The notes under the pieces were generated by a model that did no database searches, was not told the DNA's origin, and saw nothing but the letters and a program-made list of their open reading frames with translations. A program made the position numbers and the translations under genes. DNA of 64,000 nt from Chryseobacterium balustinum (GTDB taxonomy: Bacteria > Bacteroidota > Bacteroidia > Flavobacteriales > Weeksellaceae), in NCBI RefSeq assembly GCF_900168205.1, contig NZ_FUZE01000001.1:1-64000 (forward strand). The letters run 5' to 3'. Within the stretch, counting starts at the first letter, position 1, and every line of letters starts with the position of its first letter. This document shows positions 35,180-45,431 of this stretch, one piece after another.

Positions 35180-38100
35180 ATGAGTTTTTTAAATAAAGTT
35201 CTTAAAGGGTTTTTGGGAGACAAAAAAGCGCAGGACCTAAAGGAAGTAAAAAAAGTTGTAACAAAAATCAAAGCTGTTGAGCCAAGCGTTGGAGAATTAT
35301 CTGATGATGGTTTGAGAGAAAAAACTGCCGAGTTTAAATCTAAAATAAAAGAAGCGACAGCAAGTATCACAGCGCAGATAGAACAAATTAAAGAGCAGAT
35401 AAAAAACTCTACCAATGTTGATGAAAAAGAAGCGCTTTTTTCTAAAACAGAAGCTTTGAAAAAAGATTCTTACGAAATTGAAGAAAAAGTTCTTTTGCAG
35501 GTTCTTCCAGAAGCCTTCGCCTTGATTAAAGAAACATCAAGAAGATGGGCGCAAAACGGGGAAATTCGTGTAACAGCAACAGATTGGGACAGAGAATTGG
35601 CTGCTGCCGGAAAAGATTTCGTTGAGATCCAGGGAAATCAGGCAGTTTGGAAAAACTCATGGAATGCAGCCGGAACACCAGTAGTCTGGGATATGGTGCA
35701 TTACGATACGCAATTTATTGGTGGGGTAATTCTTCACAGCGGAAAAATCGCTGAGATGGCAACCGGTGAAGGTAAAACTTTGGTAGGAACGCTTCCTATT
35801 TACTTAAATGCTCTTCCTGAAAGAGGAGTTCACGTAGTAACGGTGAATGACTATCTTGCAAAAAGAGACTCGGCTTGGATGGGACCATTGTACCAATTCC
35901 ACGGAATGGCTATCGATTGTATCGATAATCACCAACCTAACTCTGACGGAAGAAGAAAAGCATACAACTCAGATATTACTTACGGAACCAACAACGAATT
36001 TGGTTTCGATTACCTGAGAGATAACATGGTGACTTCACCTACAGAATTGGTACAGAGAGAGCTAAACTTTGCCATTGTGGATGAGGTTGACTCTGTGTTG
36101 GTAGATGATGCAAGAACACCTTTGATTATTTCTGGTCCGGTTCCTCAAGGTGACAGACAAGAATTTGATATTTTAAAGCCTTCTATCGACAGAATTGTTG
36201 AAGTACAGAAAAAAACTGTTTCTGCTATTTTTAATGAGGCTAAAAAATTAATTGCTGCAGGAAATACTAAAGAAGGAGGATTCAAATTACTTCAGGCTTA
36301 CAGAGGTTTGCCTAAAAACAGACAATTAATCAAATTCTTATCAGAAAGTGGAAACCGTGCATTGCTTCAAAAAGTTGAGGCTCAATACATGGCTGATAAC
36401 AACCGTGAGATGCCGATTGTAGATAAAGATTTATACTTTGTAATTGAGGAAAAGAACAATCAGGTTGACCTTACAGACAAAGGTGTTGAGTACATGTCTC
36501 AAGGAAATTCTGACAACAACTTTTTCGTTCTTCCAGATATCGGAACTGAAATCGCAGAAGTAGAAGCTAAAAATTTATCTAAAGAAGAAGAATTTGAAGC
36601 TAAAGAAAGATTATTTGCTGAATTTGCTGAAAAGTCTGAGAGAGTTCACACAATGAGCCAATTATTGAAAGCCTATACACTATTTGAAAAAGATGATGAG
36701 TATGTAGTAATCGATGGTGAGGTAAAAATTGTTGACGAACAAACAGGCCGTATTATGGAAGGCCGTCGTTATTCTGATGGTCTACACCAGGCAATTGAAG
36801 CTAAAGAAAGTGTAAAAATCGAAGCAGCTACTCAAACTTTTGCTACGGTTACACTTCAGAACTATTTCCGTATGTACAACAAACTTGCGGGGATGACGGG
36901 TACAGCAGAAACTGAAGCAGGAGAACTTTGGCAGATTTATAAATTAGACGTAGTGGTAATTCCTACCAACCGTCCGATCCAGAGAGATGATAAACAAGAT
37001 TTGGTTTTCAAAACCAACAGAGAAAAATATAACGCAGTAATTGAAGAAATTGAAAGACTAACCTCTGCTGGAAGACCAGTATTGGTAGGTACAACTTCTG
37101 TTGAAATTTCACAATTACTTTCAAAAGCACTTCAGCTAAGAAAAATTCCGCACCAGGTGCTGAATGCAAAACTTCACAAAAAAGAAGCAGAAATCGTTGC
37201 AGGAGCAGGTCAGCCAGGAGTTGTAACTATTGCCACCAACATGGCAGGTCGTGGTACCGACATTAAGCTTTCTAAAGAAGTAAAAGAAGCAGGTGGTTTA
37301 GCAATTATCGGAACAGAAAGACACGATTCTAGACGTGTTGACAGACAGTTGAGAGGTAGAGCGGGACGTCAGGGAGATCCTGGAAGTTCGCAGTTCTATG
37401 TTTCTTTGGAAGACAACTTGATGCGTTTATTCGGTTCTGAAAGAATTGCAAAAATGATGGATCGAATGGGTCATAAAGAAGGTGAAGTAATTCAGCATTC
37501 TATGATCAGTAAATCTATCGAAAGAGCTCAGAAAAAAGTAGAAGAAAACAACTTCGGAACAAGAAAGAGACTTTTGGAATACGATGACGTAATGAATAAA
37601 CAGCGTGACGTAATCTACAAAAGAAGAAAGAATGCTTTGTTTGGAGATCACCTGAAGTATGATATTACGAATATGATCTTTGACGTTTCTAATTCTATTG
37701 TAACCAAAGGTAAAGCTACCGGAAACTACAAAGATTTTGAATTTGAAGTGATTAAAAACTTCACGATGGAATCTCCGGTTTCTGAAAATGATTTTAAATC
37801 AAAACAAATTCCGGAACTTACCAATATCTTATTCAAAGCTGCTCAGGATGATTATAATATGAAACTGAATTTGCTTAAGGAAAAATCTTTCCCGATTATT
37901 GAGAATGTATATCAGAACCAAGGTTCTATGTTCAAAATGATTCAGGTGCCTTTCACTGACGGTGTAAAAACTTTAACCATCGTTACAGATTTGAAAGAAG
38001 CTTATGATTCACAATGCGACAGCTTAATTAATGATTTTGAAAAGAATATCACTTTATCAATCATTGATGAAAACTGGAAACTACACCTTCGTGAAATGGA

Positions 38101-38254
38101 TGATTTGAGAAAATCTTCTCAGGGAGCTGTTTACGAACAAAAAGATCCTTTGGTAATTTATAAGCAAGAGTCTTTCCACCTTTTCAGTGAAATGGTAGAT
38201 AAGATGAACAAAGAAATTATTTCGTTCTTATACAGAGGAGAAATTCCCGCATAA
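35180..38254 (+). CDS. secA: Preprotein translocase ATPase SecA
   Basis: ATG 35180 ([20 protein letters not shown]) is the usual Bacteroidota start; the frame runs 13 codons further upstream. The 1024-residue protein has Walker A GEGKT near residue 195, Walker [15 protein letters not shown], the [12 protein letters not shown] motif of the second ATPase half and [13 protein letters not shown]. SecA drives Sec export, including the first step for T9SS cargo. The C-terminus ends after FLYRGEIPA and lacks the zinc-binding Cys tail, as expected in Bacteroidota. A terminator follows at 38276-38305. Confidence 0.97.
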   Translation: MSFLNKVLKGFLGDKKAQDLKEVKKVVTKIKAVEPSVGELSDDGLREKTAEFKSKIKEATASITAQIEQIKEQIKNSTNVDEKEALFSKTEALKKDSYEIEEKVLLQVLPEAFALIKETSRRWAQNGEIRVTATDWDRELAAAGKDFVEIQGNQAVWKNSWNAAGTPVVWDMVHYDTQFIGGVILHSGKIAEMATGEGKTLVGTLPIYLNALPERGVHVVTVNDYLAKRDSAWMGPLYQFHGMAIDCIDNHQPNSDGRRKAYNSDITYGTNNEFGFDYLRDNMVTSPTELVQRELNFAIVDEVDSVLVDDARTPLIISGPVPQGDRQEFDILKPSIDRIVEVQKKTVSAIFNEAKKLIAAGNTKEGGFKLLQAYRGLPKNRQLIKFLSESGNRALLQKVEAQYMADNNREMPIVDKDLYFVIEEKNNQVDLTDKGVEYMSQGNSDNNFFVLPDIGTEIAEVEAKNLSKEEEFEAKERLFAEFAEKSERVHTMSQLLKAYTLFEKDDEYVVIDGEVKIVDEQTGRIMEGRRYSDGLHQAIEAKESVKIEAATQTFATVTLQNYFRMYNKLAGMTGTAETEAGELWQIYKLDVVVIPTNRPIQRDDKQDLVFKTNREKYNAVIEEIERLTSAGRPVLVGTTSVEISQLLSKALQLRKIPHQVLNAKLHKKEAEIVAGAGQPGVVTIATNMAGRGTDIKLSKEVKEAGGLAIIGTERHDSRRVDRQLRGRAGRQGDPGSSQFYVSLEDNLMRLFGSERIAKMMDRMGHKEGEVIQHSMISKSIERAQKKVEENNFGTRKRLLEYDDVMNKQRDVIYKRRKNALFGDHLKYDITNMIFDVSNSIVTKGKATGNYKDFEFEVIKNFTMESPVSENDFKSKQIPELTNILFKAAQDDYNMKLNLLKEKSFPIIENVYQNQGSMFKMIQVPFTDGVKTLTIVTDLKEAYDSQCDSLINDFEKNITLSIIDENWKLHLREMDDLRKSSQGAVYEQKDPLVIYKQESFHLFSEMVDKMNKEIISFLYRGEIPA

Positions 38255-38275
38255 GAGATAAATTATAGATTTCAC

Positions 38276-38305
38276 AAAAACCCGCCTCATTTGAAGCGGG
38301 TTTTT
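38276..38305 (+). terminator. Terminator after secA
   Basis: AAAAACCCGC (38276-38285) pairs with GCGGGTTTTT (38296-38305). Confidence 0.85.
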
Positions 38306-38362
38306 GTTATTTATAGAACAATACTTATTAAATAAATATGACAAATATCAATTCATTATCTT

Positions 38363-38391
38363 ATTTAGAATAATTAAAAAGAATATATTTG
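38363..38391 (+). promoter_or_regulatory. Promoter and Fur-like box of first TonB receptor
   Basis: ATTTAGAATAATT (38363-38375) is followed after 8 nt by the -7 element TATATTTG (38384-38391). The box differs by one base from the reverse complement of the boxes before both PepSY genes (40723-40735 and 44094-44106). All sit over the expected -33 region. Iron control by a Fur-type repressor is inferred from the target genes. Confidence 0.6.
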
Positions 38392-38411
38392 CAAAAAAAA
38401 TTAGGTATTAC

Positions 38412-40640
38412 ATGAATAAATTATTGATCTCTGCTTCGTTATTGGCATCTGTATTTGCTTTTGCTCAAGAGAAAAAAGATTCTGTCAACTCAAAAAATAT
38501 AGAAGAAGTAATCATCAGTTCCGTACTTAAAAAAGATTCAGAATACACCAACAAAATGCCTCTAAAGGCAATAGAAAATCCACAGTTATTTTCTACGGTA
38601 GACAAAATATTTTTTGAGAATCAAATGATTTACACAGTAGATGATGCCTACAGAAATGTTACAGGTATTCAGAAAATGTGGAGTGCAACAAATAGAGCCG
38701 GAGATGGAGGGGCATATATTGCTTTGAGAGGTTTTGTCTCGAATAATTCTCTAAGAAACGGTTTAGTTGCCCCAGTAACAACATCTATTGATGCTGTAAA
38801 TGTTGAAAAGTTAGAAGTTTTAAAAGGACCCTCTGCAACATTATACGGAAGCAATGTTACCTCTTACGGTGGAGCTGTTAATAGAGTTACAAAAAAACCT
38901 TATGATAGGTTTGGAGGTAATATATCTTTAACAGGCGGAAGCTACAATTATTATAGAGCACAAGCCGATGTAAATGCACCTCTTACAAAAGATAATAAGC
39001 TTTTATTTCGTTTAAATACTGCATATACCAACTCAGGAACTTTCCAAAAGACAGATGCAAAAAATACTTATTTTGCATTTACACCATCATTGCTTTATAA
39101 GGTAAATGACAAATTAGATATTAGCTTAGAATATGAAATGTTTGACACCAGAGCTACACCGGAACAATCTTTTTTCTATCTATCAAAAGCTACAACTGGA
39201 GTTGATAATGCAAAAGATTTAGAAAAATTAGGATTAGATTATAAACAATCCTATTTTGGAGACGGAATGTATACCACTTCAAAAGTAAGAAATCTTTTAG
39301 GGCAGGTGAATTACAAAATCAATGAGAACATTCGTTCATCTACAAATGTAAGTACAGCTTATACATTTTCCGATGGTTACAACCCCTATTTTACGGCATC
39401 TTTGAATCTTTTAGACAATCAAATTTATGTAGGAAGAGCAGATCAGTCTACTGATAATAGTAAGAAAACATATTTCCAAGTTCAACAAAATTTCAACTTT
39501 GACTATAAATTCGGAAACGACATGCGTAATAGAACTGTTGTTGGGTTTGATTATATGAATATTAAAAACAAATTACAATACCTATATCTTTCACAGGGTT
39601 TTTTAGATTCTGTTCCAGCAAACGGATATGATTATGCTGGTACATTTAATTCAAATACTTTAGCCCAGGCTTATCAAAATTTACCTAGCAGTACTTATAA
39701 TCAGTACGATGAACAAAATACTTACAGTGGTTATATTGCCAATGTATTTACTCCAATTTCAGGTTTAAATATTATGGCAGGTCTTCGTTACGAAAGTAAC
39801 GAGTTTCAAGGTGGAACATTATGGATAAATACTTTACCGGACTATAATCAATCTGCATTTTCTCCTAAAGCTGGTGTCGTATATGAAATTATAAAAGATA
39901 AATTCTCAGTTTTTGGAAATTATCAAAATAGTTTTAAGAGCAACGGTTACTATATTTCAGATAATACCGGAGCCACAAGTTTATCCAATCCTGAAAGAGC
40001 TAATCAGTTTGAAGGAGGTTTCAAAGGAAGTATCTTTAAAGGTAAAGTAAATGCTACTTTAAGCTATTATAACATCAAAGTAAAAAATACAATATTACCA
40101 ACAACTCAACCAGTATTAGATGGTAGCGGAGTGGCAATTCCGTTCACTTTTGTACAGGATCAGGCTGGAAAATTAAGTAGTGAAGGTGTTGAATTAGAAG
40201 TAAATGCTTATTTATTAAAAGGTTTATCTTTAGTAGGAGGTGTAAGCTATAATGATTCAAAATTCATCGAGTCTGCTCCTGAAACAAAAGGAAGAAGACC
40301 AGGAACAGCAGGCTCACCTTGGTTGGCAAGTCTATATGCAAGTTACCAGATTCTTGATGGTAAGCTAAAAGGATTAGGTTTTGGTCTTGGAGGAAACTAT
40401 GCAAACGATCATAGAGAAATCAATAACAATATTATTCAAAACGGTGTTGTTACAGGTGAAAGCATTTTCATTCTTCCAAAATATTTGGTATTAAACGCAA
40501 GTGTATTCTATGATACTAAGAAATATAGAATCGGAGTAAAAGTTGACAACTTTACTAATCAACATTATTGGGTAGGATTTACAACCGCAAATCCTCAGCA
40601 ATTAATCAATGCTTTAGGAAGCTTTACTTACAAATTTTAA
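38412..40640 (+). CDS. TonB-dependent siderophore receptor
   Basis: ATG 38412 begins a signal peptide (MNKLLISASLLASVFAFAQ); 742 residues. After a short TonB-box region (IEEVIISSVLKK) comes the plug domain: VDDAYRNVTGIQ, GGAYIALRGFVSNNSLRNG, VEKLEVLKGPSATLYGS and GGAVNRVTKKP. A 22-strand barrel follows, ending in SFTYKF. The plug and barrel match the FhuA/FcuA-type siderophore receptor group (TonB-siderophor). It imports ferric siderophores through the outer membrane with TonB-ExbBD energy. The substrate cannot be named. Confidence 0.9.
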   Translation: MNKLLISASLLASVFAFAQEKKDSVNSKNIEEVIISSVLKKDSEYTNKMPLKAIENPQLFSTVDKIFFENQMIYTVDDAYRNVTGIQKMWSATNRAGDGGAYIALRGFVSNNSLRNGLVAPVTTSIDAVNVEKLEVLKGPSATLYGSNVTSYGGAVNRVTKKPYDRFGGNISLTGGSYNYYRAQADVNAPLTKDNKLLFRLNTAYTNSGTFQKTDAKNTYFAFTPSLLYKVNDKLDISLEYEMFDTRATPEQSFFYLSKATTGVDNAKDLEKLGLDYKQSYFGDGMYTTSKVRNLLGQVNYKINENIRSSTNVSTAYTFSDGYNPYFTASLNLLDNQIYVGRADQSTDNSKKTYFQVQQNFNFDYKFGNDMRNRTVVGFDYMNIKNKLQYLYLSQGFLDSVPANGYDYAGTFNSNTLAQAYQNLPSSTYNQYDEQNTYSGYIANVFTPISGLNIMAGLRYESNEFQGGTLWINTLPDYNQSAFSPKAGVVYEIIKDKFSVFGNYQNSFKSNGYYISDNTGATSLSNPERANQFEGGFKGSIFKGKVNATLSYYNIKVKNTILPTTQPVLDGSGVAIPFTFVQDQAGKLSSEGVELEVNAYLLKGLSLVGGVSYNDSKFIESAPETKGRRPGTAGSPWLASLYASYQILDGKLKGLGFGLGGNYANDHREINNNIIQNGVVTGESIFILPKYLVLNASVFYDTKKYRIGVKVDNFTNQHYWVGFTTANPQQLINALGSFTYKF

Positions 40641-40657
40641 TTAAATTTTAAAAAACA

Positions 40658-40684
40658 CTGCCAAACTGCCATGTAGTTTGGCAG
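40658..40684 (+). terminator. Terminator of first TonB receptor gene
   Basis: CTGCCAAACT (40658-40667) pairs with AGTTTGGCAG (40675-40684) around a 7-nt loop, followed by ATTTATTT. Confidence 0.75.
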
Positions 40685-40685
40685 A

Positions 40686-40758
40686 TTTATTTAGATTAAA
40701 GCTTTCATTATCATTAATTTATAATTAATCTAAATAAAAACAGAAAGCCTTATATTTG
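40686..40758 (+). promoter_or_regulatory. PepSY-TBDR operon promoter with inverted-repeat operator
   Basis: TTTATTTAGATTAA (40686-40699) is repeated as its exact reverse complement at 40725-40738, 25 nt apart. The second arm contains the shared box AATTAATCTAAAT (40723-40735). The -7 element TATATTTG is at 40751-40758. The promoter-proximal copy is identical over 19 nt to the one before the second PepSY gene. Likely an iron-responsive operator; the regulator is inferred. Confidence 0.62.
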
Positions 40759-40775
40759 CGCTCTCTTAAAATTTC

Positions 40776-41981
40776 ATGAAAAAAAAACATCATCCTAAAA
40801 AGAAACCGAGCGTCTATAAAAAATGGGCGGGTAAACTGCACCTTTGGTTTGGCTTATCAGTAGGACTCATTGTTTTCATTGTTTCTTTATCGGGAACGAT
40901 GTATGTTTTTAAAGACGAAATTCAAAATCAGCTAAGGAAAGATGCTATTTCTGTAAAAACAGAAACAGTTACTCAGTTACCTTTATCTATTGAAGTTTTA
41001 AAAGAAAAAATCACTTTAGAACTGAATGAGAAATATCCGGTGAGCGCAGTTGAAATTCCTTTAGATAAAAGTAAATCTTACAAATTTATTTTTTATGAAA
41101 AAGATAAAAAAGCCTGGAACTATTTTGATGAAGTAAAGATTAATAAACTTATCTATGTTAATCAATATAATGGAAATATTTTAGGTATTTATAATGAAAA
41201 GTATGACCTCTTCCCTATTCTGAAATCTATTCACTGGAGTTTACTCTTAAAAGCAGACTGGGGAAAATATGTAGTCGGAATTCCGGTTGTTTTATTTATC
41301 ATTATGCTCATTACAGGAATTATCCTTTGGTGGCCCAAAAACAAGAAAATGCGGAAAGGTCGTTTTTCATTCGACTGGAAAAACGTAAAAACATGGAAGC
41401 GAAAAAATTATGACCTTCACAATGTCCTAGGATTTTATGCTTCGTTTATCGCTTTATTAATGAGTCTTTCAGGGTTATATTTTGCTTATCCGTGGGTGAA
41501 AAATGCATTTAATTTCACATTATCCGGTTCGTTAGAACTTCCAAAAGAAAAAACAATTAGATCACCGGACTCACTTTTAGCAAAAAACAATTCGGTTTTT
41601 GATCTTACCATTCCTCAAACACAAAAATTATATTCTGAATCTTCAAGCTTTAGAATTCCATTAAACGGAAAAAATAAAAAAGGAAAAGAACTAGAAAACA
41701 TTCCCGTTACCGTGTATGGTAAAGACGGAAGATATAGCGAACGAAACCAGCTGTTCTACGATAAATATTCGGGAAAACTATTATCAAATAAACCTCATCA
41801 AAAATTAACAAACGCTGAAAAATATGCCAATGCCAATTATGACGTACATGTAGGATCATACTTCGGAATTTTCGGTAAAATCCTTTGGTTTTTAACAGGA
41901 TTGGTATGCGCTTCATTACCGGTAACCGGTTTTTTGGTATGGTGGGGAAAACGTAAAAAACAAGGAAAGAAAACAGTATGA
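40776..41981 (+). CDS. PepSY-associated membrane protein, copy 1
   Basis: This 401-residue protein has a Lys/His-rich start (MKKKHHPKKKPS), a first membrane helix (about 21-43), a PepSY-type periplasmic region, and further helices at about 165-187, 213-235 and 367-390, with the usual IHWSLLL, HNVLGFYAS and ASLPVTGFLVWWGK motifs. The helices contain conserved His residues that may bind haem or metal. This family accompanies siderophore receptors and is proposed to act in reduction or release of iron in the periplasm. Its TGA overlaps the next gene's ATG (ATGA), so it is translationally coupled to the receptor. Confidence 0.88.
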   Translation: MKKKHHPKKKPSVYKKWAGKLHLWFGLSVGLIVFIVSLSGTMYVFKDEIQNQLRKDAISVKTETVTQLPLSIEVLKEKITLELNEKYPVSAVEIPLDKSKSYKFIFYEKDKKAWNYFDEVKINKLIYVNQYNGNILGIYNEKYDLFPILKSIHWSLLLKADWGKYVVGIPVVLFIIMLITGIILWWPKNKKMRKGRFSFDWKNVKTWKRKNYDLHNVLGFYASFIALLMSLSGLYFAYPWVKNAFNFTLSGSLELPKEKTIRSPDSLLAKNNSVFDLTIPQTQKLYSESSSFRIPLNGKNKKGKELENIPVTVYGKDGRYSERNQLFYDKYSGKLLSNKPHQKLTNAEKYANANYDVHVGSYFGIFGKILWFLTGLVCASLPVTGFLVWWGKRKKQGKKTV

Positions 41982-44095
41982 AAAAGGCTCTTTTATCAGT
42001 AGCTTGTCTTAGCACAGTCGCAGTTTTTGCACAGGAAACAGACAGTTTAAAAGTAAAAAATGTAGATGAAGTGGTTCTTACAGCTTCCAGAAAAAAGGAA
42101 AGCATTAAAGAAATACCAAGTTCTATTACCATTGTTAGCGAAAAACAGATTCAGTCGCAATTGACTGTTAATTCAGATATTTCTAATATTCTGCAATATA
42201 CCGTACCGAGTTTAGGACCGAGTTCCGGGCAGACTTCCAATTCCGGACAGACTTTAAGAGGTCGTCAGGTTTTGGTGCTGATCGACGGAATTCCACAATC
42301 TACACCGCTAAGAAACGGTGCAAGAGACATTAAATCTATCGATCCTTCGGCTATAGAAAGAATTGAAGTAATCAAAGGAGCTTCATCGATCTACGGAAAC
42401 GGCGCAGATGGTGGGATCATCAACTATATCACCAAAAGAAACAAAACAGATAAAAAAATATCGGGGATTTCTCAGGTGGGGATTACCGGACAACCTTATG
42501 GTGGAACTTTAGGCTTCAGAGCTAGTCAACTTCTATCAGGTAAGATAAAAAAGTTCGATTATGTAGCGTCTTTGGCTTATGAGAGAACCGGTGATGCAAA
42601 AGACGGTGACGGTGTATTGCTAAGCCCGACTTACAGCACCGCACAAATGAACAATTACAACGGGTTACTGAAGTTGGGTTATGATATTAATGATGACCAA
42701 AGAATCGAAGTTTCTTACATGGGGTATGCATCAAAATCTGATTTGAATTTAGGCATAAAAACCGGAAAATACGGCGTTACTCCGACCATAGGAGAAGGGG
42801 AAGGCAAAAGTCTGGAAACCACTCCACAAGGAACGCCTCGTAATCATAATTACAGAATAAATTACGACAACAAAAACCTTTTTTGGGGTTCTACAGCTCT
42901 TAATGTTAATGCTTATATGCAAGACTTCAGAACGGTTTACGGGTATAGCGATACTTTTTTCGGAGGCGGACAGTCTAATATTATTTCTAAAAAAATGGGA
43001 GCCAGAATTAATTTTGATACTCAACTTTGGTCCGCCGCCAATTCTCAGGCAGAAGTTATTTATGGTCTTGATCTCCTCAACGATAAAACCGTACAAAAAC
43101 TTGAAGACGGAAGATACTGGACTCCGGATATGGATATGATCAACACCGCTCCTTTCCTTTTACTGAAAATTGATTTACTAAAAAAATTAACGATAAAAGG
43201 AGGACTGAGATACGAAAATATGACGGTAAATGTAGGAGACTTCAACACGCTTTCTTCAGTAAAAAGTGACGGAACCTTCACTCAAAGTATTTTTGTAACC
43301 GGTGGAGACTTAAAATACAACGCTTTGGTAGGGAATATTGGTCTTCGTTATAATATCAATAATCAAATTAATCTTTTTGGAAGCTTCTCTCAGTCGTACT
43401 CTATCAACGAAATCGGAAGAATTTTAAGAACATCTACACAAAGTAACCTTGCCCAAATAGAAGCCAAGCCAATTATTGTAAACAATTATGAATTGGGTGC
43501 AACGGGACAGATTTCTAATTGGTTGAATTATGAAGTAACATCTTATGTGAGTACTTCAAAATTGGGAGCTTCTTTTGTTCAAGGTCCAGACCGATCTTTT
43601 ACCATTCAAAGATCTCCTGAAGTGGTGTATGGTGTAGAAGGTTTCTTGCATTTCACACCAGCAAAGTGGATTAATTTTGGTGGAAGTTACAGCTGGTTAG
43701 AAGGCATTACTTCGCTTAAAGATGATGGTGATTACTCAGCAAAAGTAAATAACAGCAGAATTGCTGCACCAAAAGTTTTAGCATACATTCAGGTGAAACC
43801 TACCGAATCGCTTTCTTTAGGACTTGATATGCTTCATTCTTTCGAGCAAGACAGATTCAGCCCTAATTCAAAAACAGGCTTGTATGCATATGGTGAAGGA
43901 AGAGTTCCGGAATACACGATAATTAATTTTAAATCTAATTATGAAATCAATCAAAACTGGAAACTTTCTTTAGGGATAGAAAACCTCTTCAACACGACTT
44001 ATCAGCCTGCTATTGCATGGTGGAACGCCAGAGATTCTGAATTTGTAAACGCTTTGGGAATGAGAGGAACCTTAATGATCGAATACAAATTTTAA
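41978..44095 (+). CDS. TonB-dependent receptor, iron-complex type
   Basis: This 705-residue receptor has a signal peptide (ends near VAVFAQ), TonB box-like VDEVVLTASRKKESI, the plug segment GQTLRGRQVLVLIDGIPQST and IERIEVIKGASSIYGNGADGG, then a barrel ending in MIEYKF. The closest group is the iron-siderophore (FepA/IutA-like) receptors of Bacteroidota. It starts within the stop of PepSY copy 1. Together with PepSY copy 2 it forms a three-gene block, which suggests one ferric-siderophore pathway. The ligand is unknown. Confidence 0.9.
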   Translation: MKKALLSVACLSTVAVFAQETDSLKVKNVDEVVLTASRKKESIKEIPSSITIVSEKQIQSQLTVNSDISNILQYTVPSLGPSSGQTSNSGQTLRGRQVLVLIDGIPQSTPLRNGARDIKSIDPSAIERIEVIKGASSIYGNGADGGIINYITKRNKTDKKISGISQVGITGQPYGGTLGFRASQLLSGKIKKFDYVASLAYERTGDAKDGDGVLLSPTYSTAQMNNYNGLLKLGYDINDDQRIEVSYMGYASKSDLNLGIKTGKYGVTPTIGEGEGKSLETTPQGTPRNHNYRINYDNKNLFWGSTALNVNAYMQDFRTVYGYSDTFFGGGQSNIISKKMGARINFDTQLWSAANSQAEVIYGLDLLNDKTVQKLEDGRYWTPDMDMINTAPFLLLKIDLLKKLTIKGGLRYENMTVNVGDFNTLSSVKSDGTFTQSIFVTGGDLKYNALVGNIGLRYNINNQINLFGSFSQSYSINEIGRILRTSTQSNLAQIEAKPIIVNNYELGATGQISNWLNYEVTSYVSTSKLGASFVQGPDRSFTIQRSPEVVYGVEGFLHFTPAKWINFGGSYSWLEGITSLKDDGDYSAKVNNSRIAAPKVLAYIQVKPTESLSLGLDMLHSFEQDRFSPNSKTGLYAYGEGRVPEYTIINFKSNYEINQNWKLSLGIENLFNTTYQPAIAWWNARDSEFVNALGMRGTLMIEYKF

Positions 44096-44126
44096 TTAAT
44101 CTAAATAAAAACTTGTTTTATATTTG
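44094..44126 (+). promoter_or_regulatory. Fur-like box and -7 element of second PepSY gene
   Basis: AATTAATCTAAAT (44094-44106) begins inside the stop region of the receptor gene and is followed by TATATTTG (44119-44126). The 19-nt stretch AATTAATCTAAATAAAAAC is identical to 40723-40741. This gives PepSY copy 2 its own promoter under the same apparent control. Confidence 0.6.
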
Positions 44127-44141
44127 CACATTGCATTTTCT

Positions 44142-45350
44142 ATGAAGAAAAAACACCACCCTAAAAAGAAACCAAGTATTTTCAAAAAATGGACAGGCAA
44201 ACTGCATCTGTGGTTTGGTCTTTCCATCGGTTTAATTATATTTATTGTTTCAATTACCGGAACTTTATTTGTATTTAAAGATGAGGTTGAGAATTTCACC
44301 CGTAAAGATGTTATCTATCACAACGAGCAAAATATTGCGCAAAAACAGGTTTTGCCAATTCGTGTTTTAGAAAAATCGGTGGATGCACAGCTTCAGGAAA
44401 AATATAAAATCCATTGGGTGAATGTTCCTATCGATAAGAAAATGTCTTATCAGTTTTACTGGTATGAGCACAACACCGAAGCCTGGAATTATTTTGATGA
44501 ATTTCCTATTTATAAAGTAGCGTATGTGAATCCTTACACTGGAAAAGTACTGAGAACTTATGATGAGAAAAACGGTTTTTTCAGCATTGTAAAATCAATT
44601 CACTGGAGCTTTTTATTAAAACAGGACTGGGGAAAATATGTGGTAGGAATTCCGGTAATTATCTTCGTCATCATGCTGATTTCAGGAATTATTTTGTGGT
44701 GGCCTAAAAATAAAGCTGCCCGAAAACAACGCTTTTCATTCAAATGGAAAAACATCAAAAGCTGGAAAAGGAAGAATTATGACCTTCATAATATCTTAGG
44801 TTTTTATGCTTCAATTTTTGCTTTAATTTTTTCGATTACAGGTTTATTTTATGCCTTCTTTGTCGTACAGGCGATGATCTATTTTGTTTTCTCCGGAGGA
44901 AATACGGTATATCCCGATTTCTCGCACATTACCACCAAAGCACCGATTGAGCAAAGAAGTGAGACAACTTTAGATAAAGTCATTCACACGGTTCAGGCAA
45001 AATATCCTAACTCTTTCGGGTTTGCAATCGATCTTGGACATCCGCACATGGATGATCATGAGCATCCCAATTTCTCTGTTTTCGTAAAGCATCTTTCTTA
45101 TTCTTATCATAAAAACAGCAGTTTAATTTTTGATGAAAATTCGGGTGAGCTTTTGCACACGTACAATCATGAAGATAAAAATTTTGGTGAAAAAACGGTT
45201 GCTGCCAATTATGATATTCACGTAGGATCTATTTTAGGATTACCCACTAAAATCATTGCATTTATTGTCAGTTTGATTTGTGCTTCACTTCCCGTAACGG
45301 GCTTTTTAGTTTGGTGGGGAAGAAGAAAAAAGACTAAAAAAGCAGTCTGA
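44142..45350 (+). CDS. PepSY-associated membrane protein, copy 2
   Basis: ATG 44142 is chosen, as it starts MKKKHHPKKKPS exactly like copy 1; the frame opens earlier only through TTG. The 402-residue protein is a clear paralog of 40776-41981, with the same helices, the SIHWSFLLKQDWGKYVVG segment and the ASLPVTGFLVWWGR end. The periplasmic loop differs most and has a His-rich stretch (GHPHMDDHEHPNF, near residue 300) that is absent in copy 1 and could bind metal. Proposed role: periplasmic handling of siderophore iron. Confidence 0.88.
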   Translation: MKKKHHPKKKPSIFKKWTGKLHLWFGLSIGLIIFIVSITGTLFVFKDEVENFTRKDVIYHNEQNIAQKQVLPIRVLEKSVDAQLQEKYKIHWVNVPIDKKMSYQFYWYEHNTEAWNYFDEFPIYKVAYVNPYTGKVLRTYDEKNGFFSIVKSIHWSFLLKQDWGKYVVGIPVIIFVIMLISGIILWWPKNKAARKQRFSFKWKNIKSWKRKNYDLHNILGFYASIFALIFSITGLFYAFFVVQAMIYFVFSGGNTVYPDFSHITTKAPIEQRSETTLDKVIHTVQAKYPNSFGFAIDLGHPHMDDHEHPNFSVFVKHLSYSYHKNSSLIFDENSGELLHTYNHEDKNFGEKTVAANYDIHVGSILGLPTKIIAFIVSLICASLPVTGFLVWWGRRKKTKKAV

Positions 45351-45431
45351 CTTTTCAAATAACTTGGGTTTAATAACTATTAATACAATCTTTTTTATAA
45401 ATTTATTGCCTCGAAATTATACAATAAGAAA

